Program-made: the position numbers and the translations under genes | Notes under the pieces: model-generated | The model's database searches: none | Seen by the model: only the letters and a program-made list of their open reading frames with translations | What the model was told of the DNA's origin: nothing | Assembly (NCBI GenBank): GCA_012845835.1 | Contig: JABAKD010000022.1 | Coordinates: 10,930,718 to 10,994,717 of the forward strand | Source of the DNA: Undaria pinnatifida | Taxonomy: Eukaryota > Sar > Phaeophyceae > Laminariales > Alariaceae | DNA: 64,000 nt | Reading direction: 5' to 3' | Shown: one piece after another, positions 32,695 to 44,518 of the stretch | Layout: each line of letters begins with the position of its first letter | Numbering within the stretch: the stretch's first letter is position 1

Positions 32695-35600
32695 CTGGCA
32701 ATCAACGGAGCAGGCAAAAAAAAAGACAAACAAAAAAAAACAGTAATAGCGCAACGCACAAAGACGTGTTAAATTAACCCCTCGTTTTGGGAGTTCAGAG
32801 AGGGCAAAAAGTGCAAAAAAAAAGTGGCAAGTGTTCACGCTTGACACATGCTACTAACAGTATTAACACGGTAGAGGTGCACCAATTTTTCTTAGGCTCA
32901 TAACCTATTGAGGAGCTCTACACCTCACCCGAAAACTGGCTTATTACGGACTAAACCGAAAAGGCAACCCGATAAACAAACCTACCTATGGTCTAGGCAT
33001 GTTAACCCCTTTAGAGCCCCGAAACCCCTCCCTATTCTAAATTCAAGTTCAAATGTCCCCAAAAACGAGTTTCCACTTGTTAAGGGATTAAAAAAAAACT
33101 TGTTAGCGACCCCGGGTTCGAGTTATACGTCTAGTGAGAGGGGAGAAGGAGAAATAAAAAGAAGTGCGAAGATAATGGATGGGATGATAAAAAACAAGAA
33201 ACAAAAAAAGCTCCCGGAGCACAATAATGCAAGGAGGGCTGTACGACACACGTGGAATACATTAATACATCGTGATCCTCGTACTGCCGCACGCCCTTCG
33301 TAAGACGCTTGATAGTATAAACATTGCAATCAATCGTCGTTCGTAAGCCGCTATACATGGGGGTCTCACACCATAAAAGTGCAACGTTTCGTTTCTAGGG
33401 TAGGGGCACAGAGTATCTGTCCCTTGGCAGAGATTAACCTATTGAGCAGGTCCTCGTTACTGACGCGTGTTCGTTGTTTAGATATATAGCAGAGGAGAGC
33501 GACAACTTCCATTTCCACGTCCCGATGAAAGACTGAGGGAGGAACCCATGATCCATCCGTCCCCTGTTAATTCTAACTGAGATACGCCTCCCGAGCCATA
33601 CGAATACTTCCCCAATTACCGATGATGAGAAAATTAATAATTACCGGCCTTCCAAGGCAATGTGTTAAGGTATTAGTGGGGTATTAGTCCGTTTGATCAC
33701 TTGCAAAAGGTTAACCAGCAGCTTATGTTAGGTTATTAGTGGGGTATTAGTCCGCTGACCACTTGCAAAAGGTTAACCGATAGCTTACCCAAACTAAGCC
33801 TTATAACGCTCTCCCCCCCTGAAACGGCGGGATAGCAGGTCGGCCGGATATACGGGCGGACCTGTCAATTATCCAAGCCGTTTCATTTCCTGGGTATACC
33901 GGGGAGAGTATTTTTCAAGTTCGCCATGGGGAAAATCTGAAAAAGTTTATCATGGTGGATGTGGGGCTCGAACTCACGACCCCAAAAACCCATGGTCTGT
34001 CGACGATGCCATTTGTTAAGGTATTAGTGGGGTATTAGTCCGTTTGACCACTTGCAAAAAGATTAACCAATAGCTTACCCGAACTAAGCCTTATAACACT
34101 CTCCCCCCCTGAAACGGCGGGATAGCAGGTCGGCCGGATATACGGCGGACCTCTGTCAATATCCAAGCCGTTTCATTTCCTGGGGACACCAGGGAGAGTA
34201 TTTTTCAAGTTCGACATGGGGAAAATCTGAAAAATTTATTATTGTGGGTGGCGGGGATCGAACCCACGACCCAAAAACCCATGGTTTGTCGACGACGCCA
34301 TTTGTTAAGGAATTAGTGGGGTATTAGTCCGTTTGACCACTTGCAATTATTTTGTTAACCGATAGCTTACCCAAACTAAGCCTTATAACACTCCCCCCCT
34401 GAAACGGCGGGATAGCAGGTCGGCCGGATATACGGGCGGACCTGTCAATTATCCAAGCCGTTTCATTCCCTGGGTATACCGGGGAGAGTATTTTTCAAGT
34501 TCGACATGGGGCAAGTCTGAAAAAGTTTAACATGGTGGATGTGGGATTTGAACCCACGACCCGAAAAACCCATGGTCTGTCGACGATGCCATTTGTTAAG
34601 GTATTAGTGGGGTATTAGTCCGTTTACCACTTGCTAGAGGTTAACCAATAGCTTACCCAAACTAAGCCTTTTAACAAATGCGACCATGACAGCAAACATA
34701 TAATATTTCGCGGCGTGACAAAGGCAAAGTAGTAAGCCCTCAAACACCTACTCACGTCCACAACGAAAGGCAGATATGTGTGTACACCGCACCATGTTTC
34801 CACGCGCGACGTCGCAAACTCTCCGCGAAGGCAACAAACAAATGGTTGCACATAACGCCTGAAACGGCTATTTTTGCGGTCGTTATCTGCTGAGTGTACG
34901 AGGTGTTGTGGGAGATGGTTGTCGTGTAGCGGTCTGGGACACAACCCAGCATCGAACATTGTGATAACAAAATCTGGTGTCGCTGGTGGTGTTTTTGTTG
35001 CGGGCGCTCCGGAAATAAACCCTCAGTTTTAGTTTACTGCTTATGATACCCGGATGTAGGTAATAGATCTTGATCTCATCAAGATTCGCTCAAGGTAAGG
35101 TCTGTGTCCACTGCATGCGGAGATCGGGACGAGGTAATTCTTCTCCAGATGTTGCCTCGAGGTTACGCCGCAAGATTGCCGTCCCGGGCACATACTGCAT
35201 ACACATAACAGCAGTAATTCCCAAAGATGCGGCAGTCCCCCGGGCCATTTGCCGAGCAGCTGCCACATGACCCTCGCTCACCTCGATCGTCATGGTCTGT
35301 AGTGTGTTGTGGCGCTGCAGCGCGTTTGTGTGTTTCGGGTTTTCGAAATCGTACAACCACCCCCCTAAATAATATGCCAACGAATGTATTTAACGTTTGT
35401 TGTTCCTTTTGCGTCTAGACTCGTTTTTTACCATAATATACATACCCTACTGTTTGGAAATGTTACGTCGGCATCAGATTCTTGATGTTTAGGCGGCGAA
35501 ACGAATGCCAGGAACATCTGTGACCTAGGTCGGGATACCATAAAAATTGGCCCTGGTTCACTTTGGCGTCGGTGGCTGATGCTATATGCGTTTATCCTGA

Positions 35601-38600
35601 TTCATGTTGTCCTATTACCTGGATAAAGTTGCGGTACAAGTAGTAGTAGTGGGAGAAACGGTAGAATTTTTCAGAATAAAACTCCTGCTGCAACTTGTTT
35701 AGAACCAGGATCCGGGGTACGCGCAACACACTTAATCTCTACGATGTGTCCGGTTGCAAGTTGCAAACGCCAGTTGGGTCCACAACGACCGGCCCTTTGC
35801 TCGCTACGTTTGTTTACCTCATGCTCTTGCCAACAAAGCCGAGCAAGCCGATTTCTTACGGGGAGCGTGAAGTGAAAAACCGTTCAGATTGGTTTTTCTC
35901 GAGGGGCGAGAGCTGTGATGTTACACGTTTTTTTCATGTCAGGTATAGTCTGGACTACAAGTATATTTAAAAAAATGAAAAATACACTTCACCTACCTGT
36001 GAGATCGACCATTTTTTTGTTTTTGGTCAAACCTCAGCTTTGCAAGCCGCGTGTGATATTTCGATCGCGTGTTACGGGGTGTATACCCTCGTGAAGGATA
36101 CAGGTCGGTGAGTATATATACCTGGTATATGATACGTACCAGTTTTCTGGTGTAAACATGGCATGAAGATAACGCCCATGTACAGCTGCAGTAGCGTGTG
36201 TATGTACACTTTGACGCGAGTCGACGAGGAGGGAAGAAAATGCTGAAACCTTCTCGCGAAAAAACTTAAGTCATACACCGCAATAGTGGGCGGGGGGGAA
36301 GTGCCTGCTATGTGACCCCGGGTCCGAGTAACGAAAAGGGAGGGAGCGTGAAAAACCGATAGATAATACTTGGATTTGATGGGGCGCGGGGGGTAAGCAC
36401 CAGATATATACAACTATATACCTAGACCTCGCCCCCGTCGGACGTCTCGCTCGGCATATCCTCCCCCCTCTCAGCCCTTCTCAGCCCGTAATTGCCGAAA
36501 AGAAAATTAGTTGCTGGGGAAAAGAACCGTCCCGAAGTTCCTTGCCTTCCTTGCTTTCCCTAGTCTCATTCTTACTTAGCTCTCATTCTCTCATCTTCAC
36601 TGCTTGCTCTCTGATATTTTTATTGAAAAATGCGCTCGACAGTTACACACAGCAGTACACAACCGCCCGATCGTTTTTCATGTAAAAGTAATTGAGCAAA
36701 AACCGTCTGATCTGTCCAAGTTGCATTGTGTCATTGTGTTGGATGGTTTGCCCTATATGATTTTCCCACGGAAAAATCGAGCGCATACAGCACCGGCCCT
36801 CCATGACGTAAGAAGCCGGGATACAGAACCAGGCTACATTCCTTATTATAATTTAGACAAAGAAATGGTGTTTTTAGCACTATCATATTAATAGCTTCAC
36901 AGCAGTAGACCACTCCCGAAAAATCTGACCCGACCAGACCCGACCCGTGAGACCTCCTGACCCGACCCGACTCGACCCGCGAGATATTAGAAATATCCTG
37001 AACCGGCCCGGGGGTTGGGTCATGACCCGTCAAAAATCCTGAATACAACATTATTCTTGCTCCCAAGCGATGCAGCTTGAGCATGATTTGGGGTGCTTGC
37101 AGTTCACTTGGCAGTTCACTTCGTGTCCGGCTGCGCCGAGATTTACTCTTTTCGACGACCGGCTCTTCTTTGCTCACTACGATTCCGTGTGGGTTATTCT
37201 GCAGACTGTCGAAGGCGCAAGCCGAGTAAGACAACTTTTTGGTAGGTGGGGGGGGGGGGTGTACTCAGTTTGTGCATGGCCGTAGTCGTTTGACTAAAGA
37301 CCCTCGCATCCCTACTATGTCGGGACGGAGCACGTCGGGTTTTCACCAACCAGATAGGCATTGCTTGCACCAAGCGCGAAGCGCCGTGAGGTGTTCGGCG
37401 CGTTGCATGAAGGGTGAACTGCATCCTTGCAAAAAACGCTCGCAAGATGGACTTCGGCCCCTTGTGCCTACTTTCTTGCTAATGGATGACAGCGCCGATC
37501 AGCTACTTTGTTGTCTGGTGTGGCCACTCCAGTGACATCAATGGGTACTACCATGTACCTGGTAACTGATTTGTGGGTGGGTGCCTTACCATGTTCACAC
37601 TACGCGATGCGATCATTCCCCTTGTGCGGAGTTACGGTTCTCCACCCCGCACAATATGATCTACTCGGCAACCATCCTGGAGACCGCCAAAACAAAGAAG
37701 AGAAGAGAAAAACGGTACCCTGGTTGTCTAGCTGACGCAGTGATTGGCATGTTTTACAGCGTCGTTGCCAACCAACGCCAGCCCCAATGTACATGTAATA
37801 TTTTACAGCGTCGGTGTCAACTGAGGCCAACTATAGTTATTATGTGTATAATGGGGGAGGGGGAGATTGTCGTAAAAATTATACGAGTAGTATGCTCGGC
37901 GAGTCGAGTGAGAGCTCGAAATATAAGGGTTTTCACACCACGATATGATTCCTACTTTGACCATGCAACAACAGGAGTGAATCACACGAGTTCCTTGTGA
38001 CAAAGTCATCAATGAATAATTGAAGTATGAACAACAAACAGGCGTACACTCAGAGCTCAGACTCGTCCGAAAGAAGCACATAATAATCGCGCAACGGTTA
38101 AAAGCCAAAAAGTCCAAAGATACGCGAAAGATATGCGCTTCCACGGACTGGCAGTTGGTTGACCAACCAACTACCCGAAAGTTTCGTTTCGAAAATTATT
38201 TGGCGCGGATTTGTGGATTCGGATTTATTAGGGTCTGACATGTATTGGATCGATAGCTTGCTGTTGCTATTGTTGTTTTTGTGGTACTTCTATCCATCCG
38301 TTTCATTCTCACGAAACACCTGAGCGCATGTCCGCCAAGCTTTATGTGCAACACTGCTGTTGTCCTACTGCTGCAGTACTGTAGAAGCCGCGAAGAGCAT
38401 GGCGGAGTCACAGCGCGTTCGACGAGTTCGGGCTACGTCTCGATTTCGTCTTATATGTACGAGTGCTTCGTATCCCAGACATTCTGTGGCTCTTAAAAAA
38501 CAAACAGATTATTCTTGTTTCGACTTGAATTCTGCAATCTGCTTCGTATCGGGTAAAAGGGCGAGTAAAGTGAACCAGCAAACAAAGGGTAAGGTAAGGG

Positions 38601-39061
38601 TGTCCCTGAGGGATAGCGCAGTCGAGGAGGGCACAGACGAATGGGCCACGTCTCAACCAGTGTACTTTAGACATTACAGTAGCTACAGAGTACCGCCGTC
38701 ACCGCCGCGAACTGATTCGAAAAAATGCAACAATGGCATTCCGTTCTAAAAAATTACAGAAGATTACACAACAACAGCTACTGTATTAATAGCAGCCGCA
38801 GCCGCCGTCGTAAAGCCAACTATACGAATACCCCGCTCGTGACAAGAAAAGACATCGTTCACGCCAGCACGTGCGTTGGTGCTCGCGTCAACTCACCACT
38901 CCGCCCTTTTCACCAGTAGCCTGGGCACCGCCGGCACCGGCACCGCCCGCACCGCCACCTCCACCGCTGTCTGCGAGGCCCTCCGATACTTTGTCCTTCA
39001 CGCTCTCCAATATGTCTGCCTTTCCTTTTTCGCCCCCCAGTGCGTTTCCGATCGCGTCCAT
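32557..39061 (-). CDS. small Ala/Gly/Lys-rich protein, 100 aa, two exons, function unknown
   Basis: Join 39061-38897 (55 codons from ATG) with 32694-32557 (45 codons plus stop). The donor is GTGAGT after GGAGTG, and the acceptor is a T-rich tract ending TTGCCAG. Both are phase 0, giving ...GEKGGV|DTEKLKT.... Residues 1-30 and 56-100 look like amphipathic, charged, alanine-rich helices (ESVKDKVSEGL; KLKTAATAYAKGEGDAEAV). Residues 33-48 are a Gly/Ala linker. There is no signal peptide, membrane segment or cysteine. It resembles hydrophilic LEA- or CsbD-like stress proteins in composition only; I do not recognise a family. The intron of about 6.2 kb holds the hairpin array and other repeats, and further small exons inside it cannot be excluded. 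Confidence 0.6.
33395..33665 (-). repeat. solo LTR-like relative of the TRIM family
   Basis: Collinear with the TRIM LTR in outline: GGGGCACAGAGT, TTGAGCAGGTCCTCG, TCGTTGTTTAGATATATAGC, then the AATTACCGGCCTTCCAAGGC...GTGTTAA end. Strongly diverged. Confidence 0.55.
33662..34675. repeat. tandem array, about 290-bp units with hairpin and tRNA-like 3' half
   Basis: Three full units start at about 33733, 34013 and 34304, flanked by partial copies at 33662 and 34595. Each starts TTAAGGTATTAGTGGGGTAT, carries a nested hairpin of about 100 nt and then a minus-strand tRNA-like 3' half: T-arm GTGGG-TTCAAAT-CCCAC in the third unit, followed by ATCCACCA. The array sits in the long intron of the small gene. 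Confidence 0.85.
33809..33908. other. long nested hairpin, unit 1
   Basis: Paired segments from outside in: CTCTCCCC/GGGGAGAG, GAAACGGC/GCCGTTTC, GGATA/TATCC, CAGGTC/GACCTG. Equivalent hairpins are at 34099-34198 and about 34391-34488. Confidence 0.75.
34676..37240. other. intronic/intergenic stretch with no supported gene
   Basis: Lies in the long minus-strand intron. It contains a repeat relative at 35985-36110 and the GACCC-rich block at 36905-37040. The frame at 35090-35380 (minus) has a possible 33-base phase-0 mini-exon (35313-35281) but no further support. Confidence 0.35.
36905..37040 (+). repeat. GACCC-rich repeat, mate of 3597-3780
   Basis: CTGACCCGACCCG units, GACTCGACCCG(C/A)GAGATATT and GGGTCATGA(C/A)CCGT are shared with the intron 2 block. 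Confidence 0.72.
37250..37830 (-). repeat. dispersed non-coding repeat, about 580 bp, second full copy
   Basis: Inverse orientation to 11455-12035 and collinear through nearly the whole length, from the poly-G end (37247-37258) to GACGCTG/GTTGGC text at about 37760-37820. Confidence 0.75.
38897..39061 (-). CDS. first exon of the small Ala/Lys-rich protein
   Basis: Starts MDAIGNALGGEKGKADILES. The open frame continues upstream of this ATG, but that part lacks similar composition. The Gly-rich segment lies just before the donor. Confidence 0.62.
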
Positions 39062-39819
39062 GCTGAAGATAGAAGATACGAGTACAGCCCTGCCTGCTGT
39101 GCTCGTTGCAGGTGGTTGTTGATCGCTGTTGTTGTGGTGGCGGAGATGGGTACAGGGTGTCCGTGTCGGGGGTTGAGCGAGTGTGCTGTGTTGTGTCTGG
39201 AGGGCGGGTGCGTGAAGCCGGCCGGCGAGGCGGCGAGACTTGGGGGAGGGGGTGGAATCCAAACATCCAACCATCCAAAGAATAAAATATCCGCCGGCAA
39301 ATAATTGCGCTGATTGTTGTAGGAACTGCTTGTAGGAACGCGTTTCCCGCGCATACACGGCTACGCGAACGATCAAATTTGTGCACGACAACACACGCGC
39401 AGATGAATGCCCAAGCGAGAGGTAGATGTGCGCCTTCTGGCCAGGGACCTGTGTTCTTCAACGGCGGGTTGCGTACTTACCGGTAATACGCGGGTGTGTG
39501 TATGATGCAAAAACATGAGTGTAGAGTCGGATTTGCGACCCTAAGAGCAACAAAACCAAACGACAATAATAGGAAGCGGGAAGACAAAATCCAAAATCGT
39601 ATCAGTCTTTGGCCTTTTGCTTCTGCTACTCTTCTATCCATACTATGATACTACTCACTGCTGCTACACTGCTGCATGCTGCTGTAGATAGTAGTATTTG
39701 GCGTGCTGCGCCAGATCCTAGAAGTGAGATCCTAGAAGTGATACACATTATTTTTCTAAAAATACAAGGGCTCCGCATGGGCAGGGCAGCACTTCGACAA
39801 CTTAAGGTGTAGCTGTCCG

Positions 39820-39880
39820 ATTTGGCATGCATTGAACTTCAAAGTCTTGGCATTACTTTAAAGTTCAATGCATGCCAAAT
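39820..39880. other. 25-bp hairpin at the left edge of the tyrosine-recombinase element
   Basis: Arms 39820-39844 and 39856-39880 pair over 25 bases with one mismatch around an 11-base loop. The right arm abuts repeat A1 exactly. Confidence 0.88.
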
Positions 39881-40100
39881 GCAGAATATTATCGAAGTAT
39901 GAGAAAATATGGGTTTTGTACGTACGCAAGAAGTTTGACCAATCAGATCAATGCGGTAGTTCATAGTCGTATAAGCGATAGCATTGGGCACACCTGGCCC
40001 AGCTGTGTAGGCGACGACCTGCACGCGGAGCGCGTAGGGGAGCAGAGTCAGAGCTTACAGGTCCAAGGTGTAATACAGACTAGTTTAAGGCTAGTTTAAG
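39881..40100 (+). repeat. split direct repeat A1
   Basis: Matches A2 at 45942-46151 closely. It differs mainly by an extra TAGTTTAAGGC at its right end. Confidence 0.88.
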
Positions 40101-40118
40101 TTCGTGCACTCCCCGACG

Positions 40119-41084
40119 ATGGAGGAGTGCAAGTCACCGGAGTCTGAAGCTCTCGTGGCTGCTGCTGTACGCGGTCCTAATCAGGCCGCCTCGGCTGCTG
40201 CGCGAGTCGAGGCTCATGCTGCTGTCGCCGCTGTGCAAGCTGGGGTCGACAAACGCCGTGCCGAAGCTCTGGCTGCTGGGCAAGCTGAGTCCGAAGGTCG
40301 CCGTGCCGCAGCCGCTTCGGCTGCTGCTACTGCTGCGTCTGCCACCGCGGCACCATCTTTGCTCAGCCCCAGTCCCGCTGTGTCCGAGGCTGCGGGGGTA
40401 ACATCGGCTGAAGTGCTGCACTGGCAAGGGCAGGATGCGGTGGCTGGTGGCGCGTCTTAAACTGAGCACGTCGAGGCCATGCTCCAGCAGTTCATAGACA
40501 ACTTTGCCGATCGGCAGCCGGCCTCGCGGGACAGTGGGGACGCAAGGGAGCGCCACGTCCAAAGGTCGCAGTTAACTGACGACACTGAGCTATGGAAAAA
40601 TATGGCGTCCAGAAAACATTGGGTGCTCCGCGGGCGCATACCTCCCAATATTGGCGACTCGGCAGCGGATACCCAGTCCTTCGTAGGCGAGGCCGTCAAC
40701 GTCACGACAGCAGTGGCCACCCAGCTCCGCGTGATCAGTGACTTTGACGTTCGTGCGTACGGGCCGCGCGCGGAAGGGATGGTCGACCACCTGCTGATGG
40801 TCGCTGACCGCCTCGATTTCTTGCGCCAGGCTCTTGTGGCGGTCCTGTCCGTTGGATTTTCCCTCGACAGCGGCGGCGACCGCCATTGCCGGGAGAGGGT
40901 GGCAACGATCGATGCCGCCTTCACGACAGCGTCTGCCGACCTACGCCGGCACACCCTTAGCAATATTATCCTGCTCTCTGGCTCCGCGGCACGGGCTGTC
41001 ATGAGCAAGATGGTAAACGACGATCTTCGTCTCCAACTGCAAATTCTTGCATTCGGCTCCCCCGGCCGACGCCACTTCACCTGA
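40119..41084 (+). pseudogene. gag-like ORF of the tyrosine-recombinase element, one nonsense codon
   Basis: ATG at 40119. An Ala-rich N-terminus with coiled-coil character (about 114 codons) ends at TAA 40458-40460. The same frame then resumes without shift, TEHVEAMLQQFIDNFADRQ, to 41084. The second part is helical (W.LRGRIPPNIGDSAADTQSF; ADLRRHTLSNIILLSG). Position and length fit the first ORF of DIRS-type elements. No zinc knuckle is visible. Confidence 0.65.
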
Positions 41085-41544
41085 TGCTCTTCGCGACAGT
41101 GGCAGTTCGGCGGCGCCGGCTGGTGGGTCGCGGGCGTTGGTGCTGCGCCCAGAGCCCCGCGGTGGGTCCGGGGGTGGTAGTGGCGGCGCTGGTTCTGGAT
41201 GAGGACACGGTCCCTTCCTGTCGGTTGGGCCAACACCTGGGGGGGGCGGCTGCTGAGCTTGTTGGTAGAGCGGTGACGGCGCCGGGGGCCAGCGGGGGAG
41301 CGGGTGCCCGGCCGGCCACCCAAGGTGTAGGAGGGGGGCTGCGTGGGCGTGCGTTGGTAGCTTTGGCTGGCGATGGGGGTGTGGGGCGCGCTCGCGTGGC
41401 GGTGGCTCCGGGCTCGGTCCCCTTCGGCGAGAAAGGTACGGTTTCTTGTGTGCGTGTGCGTGAGTTGCCGGCTGACTTGCTGCGTGTACAAGGGGCTTTT
41501 GATGGCGTACGTTCGGGTGCCTTGCGATTCGTTGCGGTCGACGC

Positions 41545-44430
41545 TTGGTTGGATGCTCGGGCGGTTGTGGTGCAGTCGATGGCCGAGCAAGGCTCCGCGA
41601 GCCTCGGTCATATCGCCTCGGTAAACTTCCCCCTCTTGAGACAGTGTCAGGGCGGCGTTGCCCTACTCACGTCCACAATCGGCCCCTCACTGTTTTCGCT
41701 GGCGAAATTTGGGGCTTCGTATTTCACCGCTTAGCGTCGTTCTCGAACCCAAATTTCGGATTATTCACGATCTCACGTTTGCGCGCGCGGGGGGTCGAAC
41801 CAGTGTTGACGGTGACACGGATTTTGATTCCGCGCCACCGTCCGAGCTCGGCCACGTGCTTCGTGAGGTTTTACTACGGGTGATGCTTTTGAGGCAGACC
41901 CACGGTAGTAGTGCTCGAATCCTCTTGTGCTGTGTGGACGTCAAAGATGTGTTTCGACGGGTTTTGGTTTACCCGGCCGGTGCGCCGGCTTTCGGTTACG
42001 TGTTCGGAGATCGCGTCGTCGTGGATTTACGCTTGCAATTTGGGTGGCGTAATAGCCCGGGGTTTTGGGGGTTGATGGCATCCGCGCTCGAGCATGCTCA
42101 CACCCATTCTACGTTTCAAGGCACAGATGTTTCCCAAAAAAAAAGGAACTGCTGCCGTCGCGCACGTCGGAATTTCCCCGCCGCGGGGAGTTCCAGTTGT
42201 CTCTATCCCGGGTGATTGTGGGCCTGTTTCTGGCTCTGGTGGCAACGCCGGGAACTACTTCTTTGTGAGGTATTACGTAGACGATAGCATTGTCGTCGAG
42301 TTGCAATGGTGGCCGAACGGTCGCCGTTGTTTGCGCGCTGTCCAGTCGCTGGCATCGGACCATTTTCGCGTGTCGGGCGAACGTGGTGTCTCTGATCCGC
42401 CCCTCCTGTCCGCCAGAAAAATCACTGACTGGGACACGCAACTGGAGGTGTTGGGTTGGATCATTGACACGGAGGCGCTTACGGTTACGTTGCCGTCCCA
42501 TAAGCGCCTCAAGCTGCAAAATCTCCTTGCGGAATGGCCCTCGTCTCGTACAACTGCTTCAGCGAGGCAGGTGTCGCAGCTCGTTGGCTTCCTTATACAT
42601 GTCTCCTTTGCTGTGCATCCGGCGCGGTTGTTCGTGAACCGTTTGTTGGCTTCGGTGGGTATGCCGCGCATATCTGCCGGATCTGATTTCGGTTTTCAAG
42701 GCGCAGATGTTTCCCAAAAAAGGAGCTGCTGCCGTCGCGCACGTTGGAATTTCCCCGCCGCGGGGAGTTCCAGTTGTCTCTATCCCGGGTGATTGTGGGC
42801 CTGTTTCTGGCTCCGGTGGCAACGCCGGGAACTACTTCTTTGTGAGGTATTACGTAGACGATAGCATTGTCGTCGAGTTGCAATGGTGGCCGGACGGTCG
42901 CCGTTGTTTGCGCGCTGTCCAGTCGCTGGCATCGGACCATTTTCGCGTGTTGGGCGAACGTGGTGTCTCTGATCCGCCCCTCCTGCCCGCCAGAAAAATC
43001 ACTGACTGGGACACGCAACTGGAGGTGTTGGGTTGGATCATTGACACGGAGGCGCTTACGGTTACGTTGCCGTCCCATAAGCGCCTCAAGCTGCAAAAAT
43101 CTCCTTGCGGAGTGGCCCTCGTCTCGTACATCTGCTTCAGCGAGGCAGGTGTCGCAGCTCGTTGGCTTCCTTATACATGTCTCCTTTGCTGTGCGTCCGG
43201 CGCGGTTGTTCGTGAACCGTTTGTTGGCTTCGGTGGGTATGCCGCGCATATCTGCCGGATCTGATTTCGGTTTTCAAGGCGCAGATGTTTCCCAAAAAAG
43301 GAGCTGCTGCCGTCGCGCACGTCGGAATTTCCCCGCCGCGGGGAGTTCCAGTTGTCTCTATCCCGGGTGATTGTGGGCCTGTTTCTGGCTCCGGTGGCAA
43401 CGCCGGGAACTACTTCTTTGTGAGGTATTACGTAGACGATAGCATTGTCGTCGAGTTGCAATGGTGGCCGGACTGTCGTCGTTGTTTGCGCGCTGTCCAG
43501 TCGCTGGCATCGGACCATTTTCGCTTGTTGGGCGAACGTGGTGTCTCTGATCCGCCCCTCCTGTCCGCCAGAAAAATCACTGACTGGGACACGCAACTGG
43601 AGGTGTTGGGTTGGATCATTGACACGGAGGCGCTTACGGTTACGTTGCCGTCCCATAAGCGCCTCAAGCTGCAAAAATCTCCTTGCGGAATGGCCGTCGT
43701 CTAGTACAACTGCTTCAGCGAGGTAGGTGTCGCAGCTCGTTGGCTTCCTTATACATGTCTCCTTTGCTGTGCATCCGGCGCGGTTGTTCGTGAACCGTTT
43801 GTTGGCTTCGGTGGGTATGCCCCGCATATCTGCCGGATATGATTTCGGTTTTCAAGGCGCAGATGTTTCCCAAAAAAGGAGCTGCTGTCGTCGCGCACGT
43901 CGGAATTTCCCCGCCGCGGGGAGTTCCAGTTGTCTCTATCCCGGGTGATTGTGGGCCTGTTTCTGGCTCTGGTGGCAACGCCGGGAACTACTTCTTTGTG
44001 AGGTATTACGTAGACGATAGCATTGTCGTCGAGTTGCAATGGTGGCCGAACGGTCGCCGTTGTTTGCGCGCTGTCCAGTCGCTGGCATCGGACCATTTTC
44101 GCGTGTTGGGCGAACGTGGTGTCTCTGATCCGCCCCTCCTGTCCGCCAGAAAAATCACTGACTGGGACACGCAACTGGAGGTGTTGGGTTGGACCATTGA
44201 CACGGAGGCGCTTACGGTTACGTTGCCGTCCCATAAGCGCCTCAAGCTGCAAAAATCTCCTTGCGGAGTGGCCCTCGTCTCGTACAACTGCTTCAGCGAG
44301 GCAGGTGTCGCAGCTCGTTGGCTTCCTTATACATGTCTCCTTTGCTGTGCGTCCGGCGCGGTTGTTCGTGAACCGTTTGTTGGCTTCGGTGGGTATGCCG
44401 CGCATATCTGCCGGATCTGATTTTGGTTTT
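41545..44430 (+). pseudogene. DIRS-type reverse transcriptase, frameshifted and internally amplified
   Basis: RT N-part at 41700-42115 in the frame of WGFVFHRLASFSN / LRISPLSVVLEPKFRIIHDL, with VDVKDVFR...AP.FGYVF and DLRLQFGWRNSPGFWGLMAS. This FGWRNSPGFWG text is typical of DIRS-class RT. The catalytic YVDD block that follows is present four times. At least two frameshifts precede 41900. Confidence 0.82.
42115..44430 (+). repeat. four tandem copies of a 578-580-bp RT block
   Basis: Units begin at TTCAAGGC(A/G)CAGATG at 42115, 42695, 43273 and 43851, with periods 580, 578 and 578. Each carries one FFVRYYVDDS catalytic motif and its flanks. By eye the units differ by a handful of substitutions. 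578 is not a multiple of three, so the frame changes at every junction. Confidence 0.95.
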
Positions 44431-44518
44431 CGTTTCGGCCAACCTCGGGCGGCGCCTCGTCTTGGGACCCGAGTTTTAAGGGAACCTCGAGTTTTGGCGG
44501 TGGTTTATTGAGGAGGGA

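Noticed and set aside
33662-34675. CRISPR array
   Set aside because: Units of about 290 bp are almost identical throughout, with no short-repeat/unique-spacer alternation, and the context is eukaryotic.
35090-35380. Minus-strand open frame of 96 codons inside the long intron
   Set aside because: A possible 33-base phase-0 mini-exon exists, but there is no recognisable motif and nothing decides for it over chance.
39839-40024. Minus-strand open frames in A1/A2/A3 (VVAYTAGPGVPNAIAYTTMN...)
   Set aside because: They appear in every copy of repeat A simply because the repeat is conserved; opposite to the element's coding strand and without a motif.
42109-44405. Minus-strand open frames of 218 codons repeated in each RT unit
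   Set aside because: Antisense shadows of the duplicated RT block; the plus strand carries YVDD and neighbouring RT motifs.
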